Of a stretch of DNA of 64,000 nucleotides, positions 30,391 through 43,765 are shown one piece after another. The stretch is taken from positions 62,001-126,000 of the forward strand of contig JBBPTG010000041.1 of assembly GCA_038093975.1 (NCBI GenBank). The letters are read 5' to 3'. The stretch's first letter is position 1, and the number at the start of each line of letters is the position of its first letter. The notes below the pieces were generated by a model. That model was not told the DNA's origin. It was given only the letters and a program-made list of their open reading frames with translations, and did not search any database. Both the position numbers and the translations under genes were made by a program. This DNA is from Chalciporus piperatus. Taxonomy: Eukaryota; Basidiomycota; Agaricomycetes; Boletales; Boletaceae.

Positions 30391-31732
30391 AATGAAAGAA
30401 AAAGCGGGACCCTTGCCCCTTCCTCGGTCCTTTTTCTCTTCATTTCCCTAGACAATAATTCTCGCTTTCGCCCTAATTACCATGTTCACGCGTTCACGAC
30501 ACCGGACTCAAATTGTCGACCACCCTTTACGGCGCGCATGCGCGAATGTCTACATTACGTTTACCCAACTGATCGCTCGCACGCTTTATTGTTCTGTTTG
30601 CCTAGTCCACTTTGTACATGCAACGGGCGAGCCATTCCGTCTTACCTCCACTTTGTGCCTTGTCGCTTTTGTGCTATTCCCCCCTGTAGATCGCCTCGCG
30701 TTACCCCCCTTTTTTAATTGTCTTTGTTTCGTTGTACTCTTTCTACAAAGGGCGCCGCAACGGATGTGACCATCACAACTTGTCCAACGGATCCGAGTCG
30801 TGGTCACACCACCGTCCAGAGAGTCCAGACCCCCTTCTTTGCCTGCAGGCTGCGATCACACACGACGCAGGCGCTGATGGATGTCGCATCCCCTCCCACG
30901 ACTTTCAGATGCGGCGATGTGCGGCCACCGGCTGACAGGACGAAAAACATGGGCGCCTCGTTCGTGACATACCATTCGAAATTATACCTATACCTATACC
31001 TCCATGCAACCTCCATGTTCAGAACGATCGTGTTTGATTGATTTGTGTCCTTATGTACGTGCGTACGTACCGTTGCGTTGAATCAGATATCCAATTTCAG
31101 AGGACACGGATGGGGATGGTGGCTGAAGCGCTGATGGTAGGGTGCTATAATAATAGTGTGGGGGATATGGATATGGCACGCATAACAACTTTGAAGTTTG
31201 ATCCACGTGTCGTCCGTGAGGTGCCCTATTATCGGACGGTTATCGACGATGAATCATGAACGCGAGTATAACTCATGCTTGCCGAGTCCTAGGGTTTTTT
31301 TTTTCAAGGTTGATGATGACGGTGAAATGCTAGAACAAAAAGTCGATCCGAGTCTTTCGTCGTTGATGCACAGATGCAACTCAGTGCAAGCGACCAATGT
31401 GATGTGGTGAGGTGAGAGCTCCGAGTCACGGTCTGAGCTTTTGGGCAGTCTGCAAACGTTCAAGTTCACCGTTGCTTCTATCGAGACGTGGGCTGCAGCC
31501 AAGCAGCGTTGCCACTTCCGAGGCAATCCCGACTCAGGCTCGGACCCGCATGCCAGTGGTTGGTGGCGCACGTGACTTGCCGCGTTATTTAAATATTAAA
31601 ATAAGCGAAAGTTCGTGCCCCACTGCGATCTAAAGGTTGTTTTAGTCCCGCCCAAGTCCCGCCGCAGTTGTCAGTCCTCAATCAATTGCTAACTTCCGAG
31701 TCGCTCTCCAACTGCCGACCCCTCTCTGTGCT
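30391..31732. other. Intergenic, no gene seen
   Basis: No supported coding region on either strand; short frames only. It includes a poly-T tract near 31292 and an AT-rich patch (31589-31605) upstream of the HNH gene. Confidence 0.5.
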
Positions 31733-32991
31733 ATGCCGCCTACTCCCCTTCCGAAGGCCAGTTCTCCTGAAGTGAAAAATACTTTCGAGGAGCATCCCAA
31801 CCACCTTAGCGCGTACAACATGTGCCTCAACTACGAATCGGAACACGCCAACGCCAACTCCGAGCACAAACTGCGCCATGTCAGGATTCTTGGCTTCTTG
31901 CTGCTCCATGCTCCCAACGCGTCTATTCGCGCTAAAGTTTCCAAGTGCATACACTCGCGCGAGGACAGGAGCGACCTAAGCGATGTTGGCGAATTCTTTG
32001 AGCGTCACGTCATCTTATCTTGTGAGTCTTACGTTTGCCAGCATGCCTATCTATATTTTGTTTTGTCCAGTCAAAAAGTACAGAGGACGAACTCCGAATA
32101 CCAGTGAACATTCTTCAAGGTCCTCTTTTGAAATCACGAAGGAGCAGGTGAAGGTCGACATTACCCAGGCTCCCAGGGATCACAAGGCTGCCAAAGCTCT
32201 TGTCAGTGAACGATGGCAACTTTATTCTTCATCTCTCTTTCTCACTTCTCTCTTTGCATAGGCTCTGATTCGAGACAACTGGAAATGTGTCGTAACGGGG
32301 TTTGTTGACCGTGGAGTCCCCGAGGATATCAATGCCCAACTCGATCCGGAGGCCTGTGGAGTCTACACACGGTGTGCCCATATTATTCCAGAGTCTACAT
32401 TCTTTGGTGTGGACTCTAAATCAGAGGACGAGCGCAAGGTGTGTGGCCACACGTGCCTTCATTATAGCAACTCACGTCTAGATACCCAGCGTGAATACTC
32501 TAGTTCCATACTTGCCGTTCTCAAACGGTTTCGTTGGGACATTGATGAGTTCAATGGGGAGAAAATTCATTCCTTGACCAATGTCATGTCTATGGACCCG
32601 AATGTGCACGACGCGTTTGATCGGTTAAAGTTGTACTTCGAATCCACGGTGAGTTCGGGCGTTGCTGCATATTGTCTTGCCACAACATTTTTAACTACAG
32701 TCTGGGGAGAATACATATGGGATCAAATGGTTCGGTCGGAAAATCCCCCACGTGGAGCAGTTCGAGTTGGTCACATTCACGACCTCGGATCCCGTAAATC
32801 TTCCGGTTCCTTTGCGGGAGCTGCTTGACCTGCATGCTACTTGCTGCAAGGTTGCTCACCTCTCTGGTGCCTCCGAGTACATAGATACCATCTATCGTGA
32901 TGCAGATGAGATGGATGTCTTGTCGGCTGACGGAGCTTCAGGTGACATGTTCAGCTATTTACTCTCGTCCGCATCAAAGCCCAGCACATGA
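31733..32991 (+). CDS. HNH_2-type nuclease-domain protein
   Basis: Four exons (31733-32021, 32071-32201, 32262-32648, 32701-32991) close in frame to 365 residues. The centre has the HNH_2 pattern of fungal proteins: KCVVTG (Cys149) after a basic/aromatic RDNWK, then about 25 residues later CAHIIPEST with His180. In this family these belong to the zinc/metal-binding beta-beta-alpha nuclease fold. The N-terminal 130 residues are alpha-helical looking with no known domain; the C-terminal part (FTTSDPVNL...ELLDLHATCCKVAHLSGA) is typical of the same fungal family. These proteins are expanded in basidiomycetes; their role is unknown. A second, partial copy in opposite orientation lies at the window end (63583-64000). 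A 43-nt GT-AG pair at 32439 would break frame and was not used. Confidence 0.85.
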
Positions 32992-32994
32992 ACG

Positions 32995-33765
32995 GGTAAC
33001 GCGCAATCTGTTCATCCATGAAAACAGCCTACGTAGCCCATCCGCTTGCATCCACCCGTATCGCTATCATCTCCTGAGGCCGCCGCCGCGCTGGTCACGA
33101 ATCTGCTCATGTGGGTTACAACGGTCATAGTATGCTCACCTCTTCGGCTTCAGGTGATATTTTTGCCAGCCCTAGTGCCAGACAGATTCTAGCAGCCATC
33201 GAGTTTGCTGCAATCGCAGGTCTGGACAGCGAGAAGTGGGAAATGGTGAGAGATGTGGTGATCACTTCTGCGGTGAGCCACGAGTGCATTACCAATCAGC
33301 TTCGTCCGCTCGAGCGTAGGTCGGGGGGAGGTAGACGGGTCGAAGCTGGCAACGTTGTCAGCATCGATGGAAAGGGCTATCGACGGAGAACGGAACGTAG
33401 ACACACCTCCTATCGCTCCAAAGGTCGTGTAACCACCTAACACCTTGCACACGAAAATGTTATCCCCAAATCCCCTCGGACCCACTAAACTCGTCGGCAT
33501 CGAGGACGGACGTTCTATTCAGTCCGGGATATCTCGCTCGCGGCGCGCGCTTGTTCGATCGCGAGTCCACCTTGAGTTAAGTCTGTTGCCCGTGTAATTA
33601 TTGACACCCGAGGTCATTGCCACGTCCCTGGTCGGCGAAGCGACGAGGTTTTACCATCGTCGGCGATGGCGACTGTGGACATACATTCTCGGGTGGGAGC
33701 GTATGTGATCGCAGATGGAGAAGAAAACAGTAATAGATTCAGATATTTCGAGGACGGATACGATT
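32995..33765. repeat. Duplicated HNH flank (other copy 62340-63505)
   Basis: Positions 33000-33261 match the reverse complement of about 63240-63505. Positions 33262-33600 match 62915-63250 in the SAME orientation. Positions 33606-33765 match the reverse complement of 62340-62915 with about 400 bp missing here. So the block is an inverted duplicate in which a ~340-bp piece is flipped in one copy. Both copies keep a minus-strand frame (33189-33500 here) beginning MPTSLVGPRGFGDNIFVCKV; I do not recognise it. Confidence 0.75.
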
Positions 33766-33998
33766 TACTTCGGGGACACTCGGACATACAATTATGATGT
33801 CTTCAGCAGGGATTAGGTGCCATTCAGGCTGGATAGAGCGCTTTTCCCGATAAGTGTTCGGCCGACGCAGGAAAAACAAATGTAAAACGCTGCACAGTAA
33901 TGACTCACCTTTCTTCTACGATTGAAACAAACAATCAGATTCAGCAACAGTGTCTCCTGATCACGATCAACTCGAACATGCGTTCAAAATGACTGCCG
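33766..33998. other. Intergenic between HNH flank and FAP7
   Basis: No gene; presumed 3' untranslated region of FAP7. Confidence 0.4.
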
Positions 33999-34683
33999 CT
34001 ATTCAGGCGTATTGTTATTTGCCACCCAATCGTTGATCCACGTCAGAATGCGTGCAACGTTTCCTTGAAGGTCGTCCATTGACTCGCTCGGCAGCTCTAC
34101 AACAATCTCTTGCTGATACGCTTCCCTCGCTTCGTCGGCCACGATTCCCATGATTTCAGCCTCATTGTTTTCCTGGATTTTCTTTAGCGGGTATCCACTG
34201 AAATGTAAATGAGCGGACAATTGAATCAGCGAAAGGCTGACAACGAGTACGATCAAACGGGCAGAACCGATGCATACCGTTTTTCAAGCCTGTTCCATAG
34301 TTGCGTGTGATCACACCTCAAGACGACGACGAGGTCTGCCCAACGCTCGGGGAAGACGTCGCATGTGTGCCAATCAAGCACGATCCCACCCTCGGATGCG
34401 AGGGACTCTAGCTCATCAAGAAGCTGTAACCATCAAGTCAATCAGATATAGCTCAGGTAACGACGCCGACGCCGAATCTATTGTAGCATACCTTGTCCTC
34501 GTCGACGGTGTATGACTGCCACTCCTCGTCAAACCCTTCGTGTAGCCCGCGTTCCTTGACGAGCTCTCCGACATTGATATGTTTCAAGGGTGTTGGCGAC
34601 TCCTCGACCAGCAGTTGAGCATGTGTAGACTTGCCAGTCCCAGGCGTTCCGGTGATGATAATGACGGGGGATCGCCGCGCCAT
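33999..34683 (-). CDS. FAP7: Adenylate kinase isoenzyme 6 / ribosome biogenesis factor FAP7
   Basis: Three exons (34683-34492, 34423-34278, 34197-33999) close in frame to 178 residues, the usual size. The Walker A motif is GTPGTGKS (12-19) right after IIIT at the N-terminus. It is followed by INVGELVKE and, in exon 2, DWHTCD (81-86), corresponding to the Walker B-like D(Y/W)H.CD segment of the family; then RCDHTQLWNRLEKRGYPLKKIQENNEAEI, i.e. the NMP-kinase lid with LxxRGY and NxxAEI. FAP7/hCINAP is a nuclear adenylate kinase/ATPase that binds uS11 (Rps14) and is needed for 20S pre-rRNA cleavage at site D. The start at ARRSPVIIITG matches family N-termini. It lies 241 bp downstream of the GT2 gene on the same strand. 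Confidence 0.93.
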
Positions 34684-34923
34684 GTGCTCGAGGTAGCTTG
34701 ATCCTGACGAGCAGACGTTTGAGATAGTAGAGATTACGTAAGAGATTTGGAAACCGTGTTTTCTGGGTATCTCTTCGGGCACAAGCACCAACATATCTAT
34801 TAAGAATATCGAAGATGGTCCACCAGATTCCAAGGAAGTACGCAGGTGAAAACTACACTGGTATCTAGCACTGCACAAATGTCCTATCGACTACCCTCAC
34901 GAACGCGAGTGCGAGTGAAATGA

Positions 34924-37900
34924 CTAGTAGGAGAATATCATAAGCCAGGGATTGAGAACGATCTGTCAAATGATAGTCAGAATCAGCAGCCAAAATACGG
35001 AAACAAAGGCGGATGGATTCCTCACAGGGAAGAGGATATGGCACCCGATGACGATACTGAAAAGAGCAACAACTTAGCGCGATGGGTTCGGACAACGCGA
35101 TCAGGTTCACGTACGCAAGCGGAAGAATCACAGCCCAGTCCGTCGAATCGACCTGCCAACCAGCAGGGACGGCCGGTGTACTAAGGACGACCATCGCGGC
35201 AACAACGATGAAGGACAGAACGAGTGCTGCCCCGAAGCGCTTCCATATCCTCGGAACTTCGATGAAGAAATTGGATCGTTCCACTTCTTTCTTTGTAGCC
35301 CCCCACGTGATGTTATATGAGAACAAGTGAGCAAGGAGGGCTTGGGAGAGATGGATGCTTAGACCACCGAAGAAGAAAAAGCTGCGCACAAAGAATTGGT
35401 CGAGAAAAACGGGGGCGATGTGGATGATGACGTACAAGAAGGGAATCCATTTGAGATTCTCGGCCAAGGATGCCGACAGACTGCGGTGTCCGAGACGGTA
35501 TTCAAGAAAGGTGAAGCCCAGATTACCAAGACCGGGGAAGACCACAGTACACGCCAACCAGACTTCGAAACTGTGAAGAAAGAACCCGTCGATGTCGACT
35601 TGGAACCCGAGAACCAGGTAGTTGAGAAGCGAAAGAATGGCAGCTGCAGAGATACCATCTAATGTGATGTTAGGCTCCGTACAGAGCGCGAAGCCATGCT
35701 GAACCGCAAACTCACAATACGAGAACATATCTAGAAGGTATCAGTAAGTAAACGAGGAGATCAAGAATCATTGCCCACTTACATGCCATCATGCTAAACT
35801 TGTAGTGAACCGGTGCGCTCGACCAGACAAAGATGCGAAGTTCCTTCGCGATTGGACCTTTCTTCCACCACTTGATCAGCGGGTTAAAGATGAGTTCATT
35901 ACACCCTAAAGCGAGTCTTAGCCAATCGAGCACCAACTGCTTTCAAACAAGAATTTACCATAGGAATACTTCTGCCAACGATTCAGTTCGTCATCGACGG
36001 TCAACGAGACACCCTCCTTGAAGCAGCCATTGGAGTACGTCGCCCAGCGAATAATATAGCCTTTGAGCTATCGAAAGAGCCATCAACCAGCACGTAAGAG
36101 CACACTTGGTATGATGTTTTACCTGAAGACGCAAAGCCATGTCAAAGTCCTCCGAGACGTTAGACTCTGACCAGATCTTCTTCTTCCCATCGGCAGGATC
36201 GATAAAGGCTGCATCTTGTAGAGCTGACCAACGCAAGAAAGCATTGTGCCCGACAAACGGCGCGACCTCTCCGTTAGCGCATCCAATGGATATGCATTTG
36301 TTGATTCTGCGCGTGAAGTGGGCGATCCCGTTCTCGAAATAATGGAGGGCGACCTGCATGACATCTTGAAGAGAAGTCAGATAGCCGTCATTCCGGTGTT
36401 CGAATAAAAGGAACATACCAGACTCGTGCTGGATGATGGCAACGTCTGGACATTCTGCGAGCTCCCGTGCAGCGTCGCGGAAGCAGTCCTTGATAGCATG
36501 TGAGAGATACAAATGGATATGTCAATGAACGCCAACCTCTGGTACTATCGTATCGGCATCCACGAGGAGAACAATGTCACCAATTCTGAGAGATTTCCCG
36601 TTAGTTGCCCAGGGACGCCACATACGTCCACTCTCCTCGAACATCTCCTCGACTGCCATGTCCAACGCGCGATCTTCGAGACACCGATTCATATCTTCCA
36701 CCAGTTCACTGCGTTCGACGGCTTCCAGGAGAAACTTCAGATGTTTCTCCATCTTCATGCTGAGCGCCAGTCCATAGTTCATGTTAGAAGCTTTCTTGAA
36801 GCGCCCTGCTCGTATGAATCCCCCAGGGGAGTTGTCATGCTTAGGGCGTGCGACCCAGCCAATGTTGTGGTTGGCGTAGAAAGATATTCGTTCTTGGCGC
36901 TGTTCTTCGCTTATCACTTGTAAGCCGTCATCATGAATGAAGATAGCAGATGTGCCTCCTTGGCGAGCGTATGTTTGCATGGCCTTCTTGATGGAAGCTA
37001 CAGATGGTGCGCTGCGACACCGAATGTTTTAGTTGCACTCAGACGACCGTCACTGTGCGCGCGAATCCGCCACTTACATTGTCTCCGTCAAGCTTTCTCT
37101 GAACACAGGAAGCTCAATAGTTATGTGAGGCAAGGAAGCATCCACATCCTTATTTTCTTGGGGACGAATGGCAGAGTAGTATCTTGAGTTTTCGTGATAT
37201 TGTGCCACAGGTCCAATACTAGTGACATGTTAGTACGGAATAAATTCACACATCGTTGACCACCTACACCAGTGAAATGTTCCCGATAAGCTGAAGGCAG
37301 AAGAACTGGCCTTGCTTTAGTATGCAGCAGTTGCCACGCTCGAGGACAAAAGCTCACTAGTGCAACGCAGAACAAAAAGGGAGTCGTGACCAGGAGGGCA
37401 AATCGAACGTAGTTTCCATCCTGAAGCCATTCTGCAAGGAGGATGGCAAGTCCACTGCCGATGAAAACTACAAGGCATTCAATCAACTCGAAGAACAGAA
37501 AATGGGGAGAGCTTCAAAACCCACAAATTGACAAGGCTACGGCGAGCCCACAGTAAAATGGGGCATAAAGACGGGTCGGACGTGGTTCTCTCTTTGCAGG
37601 ACCCTCTTTCTCGGGATCTGAGGATCGAGGTCCGTCGGTTTTTGAGGCCAGCTTCCATTTCCACCACGCGGACTTTGTCCCGGGTTTTGAATCCGTGCCG
37701 GCCCGTTCCTTGTCGGTGATGGGGGTTTCTTCCGCGGCGATGCTATTGGTCAGGTTAATGTCCGAAGTGATGGAAGACGGAGGCGGCAAAACATCCGCAG
37801 AACCAGAAGGTGTATTTGTTCTTGTCGCAAGGTTACGATGTCTCCACACAAGCTTGATCAGCTTTTCTTCCAGATCTTGACAAAGTGGTATTATATCGTG

Positions 37901-38467
37901 AAAGCCATCAGCCCAAACGACAAGGACCCGCTCGTCGCGCTGTGATCATACGAGACGTTGCTGAGCTCCATGGAAGAACTAAGAGGAAACAATGCTTACT
38001 ATGAAAGCGCCACACTGATCCTTCTCAGCGCGGGGCAGTTCGCTCATGGTTTCCAGCACTTGTATCTTCGTATCCGAGTCAACGTACATGGAGGTCTCAT
38101 GAGGTGATCTGGATCCACGAATCGCATATTTTTCAGCATGAAAAAAAGTAGACGGAGAGCCTCGTGATCTTACATCGTGTTGAATGCTGCATGAATGGCG
38201 GCGCTTCGGTTTTTGACGGCGACGACAGGATTTAGGAATCGGACTGCAGCCTCGAAGGGGACCAATGAGGAGTTGTTGTATGGGAAGACTCGAAATTGGC
38301 CAGTCTCTGTGCGAAGGCAGACACCCGTTGCGATGCGTTCCTCCGCCGGCCTGAACCAAGCTTCGCCCTGTGTCTGAGCCCCAAGTTAGAGAGAAAAACT
38401 GTTACGCAAGGTAACATACTTGTTGAAACACGTGGTGAAGGAGGGCATCATAAGGGTCATAGTCCAT
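34924..38467 (-). CDS. GT2 family membrane glycosyltransferase 1
   Basis: Multi-exon gene (roughly 13 exons) encoding a large polytopic GT2 enzyme related to chitin/cellulose/hyaluronan-type processive synthases. N-terminal cytosolic part with MDYDPYDALLHHVFQQ. Membrane segments LIECLVVFIGSGLAILLAEW and VRFALLVTTPFLFCVALVSF precede the catalytic domain. Catalytic motifs in order: DDGLQ, VDADT (DxD-like), a SEDFDMALRLQ acceptor-site acid, and IIRWATYS (the Q/RxxRW position, here IIRW). The C-terminus has several hydrophobic helices (FFFFGGLSIHL, LVLSFIVVAAMVVL) and ends NPWLMIFSY after a short last exon. The substrate is not identifiable from sequence. The start codon is chosen because the same MDYDxYDALLHH begins the paralog. 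Its tandem paralog lies 1.86 kb upstream. Confidence 0.85.
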
Positions 38468-40327
38468 GGTGACAATGGCAGCGCTGAAGGGATGGGCGGA
38501 AGGAGGTCTCCGACAGCGAGGTATAAAAGAGCGGAGATGATGGGGGAAAGTATTCTGGTCTTTACAGGATATCCAGAATCCGGAAACTCAAGAAACCTTT
38601 GACCTAATCGTTGTATGCTCGACGGAAATTGCACTTCCTCGAGTTCGCGCCTAGACACGTTTTATTCTAGGACACGATACGACGATAGGCGCCACTTTGG
38701 GCGTGTCATAGCCAGATTTCCCTATTTCCTTTCCGAGAGTGGGATCCAAGCCCATGTCCAGGCTTACGGGTGTGTAGCTCACTCTCGGCAGAGGTGCAGG
38801 GGAGCCAAGATCTGCGAATTGGTCACACCGATCCAACAAAAGTGAATGACCACGAACGTTTACCCTTTTCCTGACGTTGGTCTGGTGCATCGCGTGCATG
38901 ACTTCACCGAGATCTCGATGGATGCTGATGTGCTGAGAAATCTCTTGTTTTACGCCCGTTATGAGCGCGACTTGGGCGAAGAATATGTTATTTTTGCAAT
39001 TTCAAAGATTGGGCGCCATCCAATAATCGTGAAGATGTGTGTTGAGACACGTTGACGATAAGCCTTCCTTCCGCCTGACTGCAATGACTAAGTGAACTCA
39101 AAGCGCCAGAGCACGCAAACAGCGCGAATTCTGGACCTTCCAGCGGGTAAAAGTTGGACCCAAACAATGGAACCATCGTCAGTCCCGAACACGAGTTGAA
39201 GTGTGCATACCTGTGCATTTGACATGAAACGATGGGTTGACTATCAACCGGTGCGGCCAGCATTCTCGTTCCTGGAGGTCGAGGCTTTGGTATTCACCCA
39301 AGTCATTTGAAGAAGCTCAAAGTTCAACCAATTGACGCAGCGTGTGAGCATGAATTATGTTTCAACTGCAAACTTTGAAATTATAGAGCGGCCGTAAAGT
39401 TGATCGATTGCTTCCTTGTTGATGACAGTCCGAAGAATTCATGAAAACAGGGTGGCGGCCGGTCCTTGGACCCTGCAAGTGTTGTGTCACCTTGTGTAAC
39501 TTGTGTTTTGGATAGCATGTTATACTTACGGTACCATCATGATTGACAGGATGGCACCTCCAAAACAACACGTGTCGGACTCGGTCCGAAACCTTCATAC
39601 CTGTCATGCCACTGGCAGATGTCATCAGTACTGAGCGCTGGCTTGGCGTTTTCGTGGCACCGAGAACATCTACAACAGGTCATCTGCTGCCAACCGTCTG
39701 CCTCGTCCGAGTCTGCCCTGCCAGTATCAGGGGTCAAACAACAATGCCTGCAGGCGATAGGGCGTTCGCTGAATGGCATGCCTCGGAATGGCCCTGCATC
39801 CGACTGACAGCCGTGTCCATCTTTTGGTCACTGTGCGGACTCGGAGGTTCCTTGTGGGACGGCTGTCGCAGCTAGGCCTAGGCCTGATTGGGTCGGCCAT
39901 GAACTTCGAAGATAGTACCTGCGGCAGGCTCGTGAACTGTACAGGAATATCATCACACGGTTGCGTTTGAGATGAACGTGGTCCGAGTAGTGAGGGCTGG
40001 TCGAGTACGTTGACCAAACGTCGCCTACACTCCGAAGAGGTGGATACCTTTGCTCGGAATGAAGGGGGGAGGGCGAGCAGTATCCGACATCAACGACACC
40101 AGTTCGTCAACTCTGGAGATCTGACCAATGGAGAACTTTGTCACATTGACACATCTTCTAACAATTGCAGTATCGTACATGTAATGGGAGTGTCATGGTC
40201 GTCTTCAAGAATATTACTAGTCCTGAGGAAATAAAATAAGTCTATCACAATCAAGGAAAATTCTTCTAAACACAGTGCGCATCTCTTTACAAGAGGGGCC
40301 TTCTCCAGGACCGGCTGTCTCCGTTAG
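38468..40327. other. Intergenic between the two GT2 genes
   Basis: No gene recognised. A plus-strand frame 38846-39055 is open for 69 codons but has no family signature. TATAAAAG at about 38522 is on the plus strand, so it does not suit the minus-strand GT2 start. Confidence 0.45.
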
Positions 40328-43300
40328 TTAGTAGGAAAAAATCATCAACCAAGGGTTAAGCACGATCTATTAAATACGGTCGGTCAGATAATCACCGCAG
40401 GAGAGTTGAATACTTACAGGAAAGATAACGTGGGAGCCGGCGACGAGTGCGAGAGGGAAGAGAACGGCCCAGTATGTACCCGTGATCTGCCAATTGGCGG
40501 TGACGATATCAAGACTGAAGATGATCATAACTGCGAAGCATGCGAATGACACCAGAAACGAAAACCAGAACCGCTTCAGGATGCGAGGAACCTCAATGAA
40601 GAAGTTCGAACGCTCAACCTCCTTCTTGGTTGCACCCCACGTAATATTGTAGGAGAACAGATGAGCAAGGAGGGCGACCGTCAAGTGGATACTGAGGCCA
40701 CCGAAGAAGAAGAAACTACAGCGTCGATACGAATGTCAGCAGAGCGCTCTCATAGAACAAAGAGATCACGAACAAGAATGGTATCCATTTACAAGTCTCG
40801 ACGAGCGAATCGAGGAGATTGCGGAGACCAAGGCGGTACTCGAGCATGATGTAACCAACGTTTCCTGATCCGGGGAATACAGCTAGGATAGCCAGGAATA
40901 CCTCGAAGCTGTGCATGTAGTATCCATCGACTTCAATGTCGAATCCGAGAAGGAAGTAGTTGATTATGGAAAGTACTGCTGATGCGGCGATACCATCTAG
41001 TAGAGTAGAAGCTCAGCTACAAAACATGGATGCGGCCAGAACACGCCGCTTACAGTATGAGAACATATCTTGGATGGGATTCTATCAGCTCAAACGCCTC
41101 ATGGGTTATGCAATGCACGCACATGCCATCATAGTGAGCTTATAGTGAATCGGAGCGTCCGACCACACAAAGGTACGCAATTGCTTGTTGATCGGACCGA
41201 AGCGCCACCACTTGATCAAAGGGTTGAATATTAGTTCGCTGCAACCTGCACCGTTCACGTCATCACATTAGATTCGTCAGGCGGGGAAGAAATGTCGCCA
41301 AGCCGCACCGTAAGAGTACTTCTGCCACCTGTTCAGCTCATCGTCCACAGTAAGGGATACACCCTCCTTGAAGCCGCCTTCCGAGTATGTCGCCCATCGA
41401 ATGATGTAATTTTTCAGCTATACAGGTACCCGCGTTAGCACAAGTGCTGGACTTATGTTGAGGCGCACCTGAAGGCGCAGAGCCATATCAAAGTCCTCAG
41501 AAACATTGGACTCGGACCAGACCTTCTTTTCCCCATCGGCAGGGTCAACGAAAGCGGCCTCTTGAAGAGCCGACCACCGAAGGAATGCGTTGTGGCCGAC
41601 AAACGGGGCGATTTCACCATTCGCGCAACCCAGAGAGATACATTTGTTGATTCGTCGTGTGAAGTGTGCGATTCCGTTTTCGAAGTAGTGGTGAGCCACC
41701 TGCATGACATCTGGGTAAAATGCACGTTAGATTCGTCATGGTAAAGACGACCACGAAATGCATACCTGACTCATGCTGGATGATAGCGACTTCAGGAGAT
41801 TCGGCGAGCTCTCGTGCAGCATCGCGCAGACAATCTTCGGGGACAACGGTATCTGCATCAACGAGAAGAATGATTTCTCCGATGCGAAGGGACCTTCCAT
41901 TTGAAGCCCACGGTTTCCATTTCCCACCACTCTCTGCGAACAATTCGTCACATGCCATATGCAACGCGCGATCTTCGAGACATGCATATTCCTTGTCGTC
42001 CTCTAGATCATCCCGTTCCTCGGCTTCCTGAAGAACCTTGAGGTGCCTCTCCAGCTTCAAACTGAGAGCAAGACCGTAGTTCATGTTGGACGCTTTCTTG
42101 AATCGACCTGCACGTTTGAAACCGTCGGTGAAGGAGCTATGAGCGGGACGAGCGACCCAGCCAATGTTGTGGTCTCCATAGAAGGCGATGCGCTCTTCGC
42201 GGTCCTTTTCTGAGAGCAGCTGAAGCCCGTCGTCGTGCACAAATATAGATGACGATCCGCCCTGACGAGCATACGTTTGCATCGCCTTTTTTAGATGAAA
42301 GACAGAGGGCGTGCTAGAGAAAGGGTTAACAAAGACGAGAATATCTATCTACACGGGCCCACTGACATGGTTTTCTCTAAGCTCTCTTTGTACACAGGCA
42401 TCTCGATGGTAATATGAGGGAGATGTGAGTCGATCTCCTTGTTGTCCTCGGGTTTCAATGCAGAGTAGTATCGTGAGTTATCGTAATATTGAGTAACAGG
42501 CCCAATACTGCGAGGTATACCAAAGATCAGAGAGTTTCGGAGCGCGAAATTCGTTAGCCTACATCATTCCTATGTTGCAAACAATCTGATTGCAGAAGAA
42601 CTAGTATACGCAGTGAGTATGCGATAGCGATTGTGAAGAGCCGCTTACAAGGGAGACACAAAACGAGAACGGCGCGGTGACGAGAAGTGCAAATCTGATC
42701 CAATTTTCGTCCAGAAGCGATTCTTGCAGGAGCATGCTTACACCAGTGCCGATAAAGACTGAAGGAATACACGTCGGTTAAATGCCCCATGCTCCACAAC
42801 ATACTCACAAAGAGCCAAAGCGCAGCCAAGACCACTGTAGGTGGGTGCAATGAGCCTCGTTTGACGTTGCTTAGGTGTTGCCCGCTCGAGGTCCCTCCCG
42901 CGCTCTGGGCGGCTTGAACGCCAGCTGAATAGCTTCCAAATCGACATTGACGTGGTTTTTGTCTTTGCACCAATCCCTTCGACATATTCTTTGGTGTCCA
43001 CTTGTATAGCCTCAGTCGAAGGTACCTCCTTCGACTCCTGGGGGACGTTATCATCAGAGCTGTTATCGGACGACGATAGGTCCGAAGGAGGAAGGGAGAA
43101 AGTGGCCCGGGCACGCCAGACGAGTTTGATCAGCCTAGCTTCGAAGTCGCGACACAAAGGAATGATGGTGTCCAAATCGTCGGACCAAAGAACGAGCACA
43201 CGCTCGTCGCGCTAAGTCAGATGAGATCATATGAGAAGCTACTGCGCGGAGTTAGAAGGAGAGACCTCACAATGAATGCCCCACACTGTTCTTTCTCCGC

Positions 43301-43765
43301 TCTTGTCAACGCACCCATTGTGTTGAGGATTTGAATACGGGTGTTGTGATCGACGTAGATTGCCGATGCGTCATCAGATCTATACCCATATTATGAATGT
43401 GATAGGCGTGAGTGGTCGAAACCCAATGACGATGAGAGATGAGAAGCGTACACAGTTGCCAAAGCTGCATGCACCGCAGCACTACGGACCTTGACCGCGA
43501 CGACAGGATTCAGAGACCGAATCGCTGCCTCAAATGGGGCGAGGTAAGGGTTCTCGTAGGGAAAGACGCGGAAGTGCCCTGGTTCAACGCGTACGCAGAC
43601 ACCGGCAGAGATGTTCTCCTCTGTGGGTTTGAACCAAGCATCCCCTTGAGTCTGACGGCGAACAAGGTAAGTGAGACAGGAGGGGATGAAAACGAGCACG
43701 ACAATACGAACCCTCTTGAAAATATGATGGAGCAGGGCATCATATGCGTCGTAGTCCATAGGCAT
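40328..43765 (-). CDS. GT2 family membrane glycosyltransferase 2
   Basis: Tandem paralog of the gene at 34924-38467 with the same exon order. N-terminus MPMDYDAYDALLHHIFK; linker rich in Ser/Glu between the N-terminal domain and the first membrane spans (less conserved than elsewhere). Catalytic motifs: DDGLQ, VDADT, SEDFDMALRLQ and IIRWATYS. The C-terminal end is NPWLMIFSY, reached after a small intron. An intron inside the IPFF/FFFF segment (just before FFFFGGLSIHL) is shared by both genes and removes what looks like unrelated sequence in unspliced translations. Such GT2 proteins sit in the plasma membrane or secretory membranes and polymerise a beta-linked polysaccharide; the sugar is unknown. 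The two genes are diverged enough to have separate roles. Confidence 0.85.

Noticed and set aside
32439..32481. GT-AG pair that would be a 43-nt intron in the HNH gene
   Set aside because: 43 nt would shift frame; the sequence reads through in frame and total length closes without it.
38522..38529. TATAAAAG near the GT2-1 start
   Set aside because: It is on the plus strand, pointing away from the minus-strand gene; no plus-strand gene follows.
40716..40916. Apparent stop inside GT2-2 after IPFLFVISLFYESALL
   Set aside because: This stretch is an intron; splicing at CTT|GTTCGTG and TGTAG|T restores FFFFGGLSIHL, and GT2-1 has an intron at the same place.
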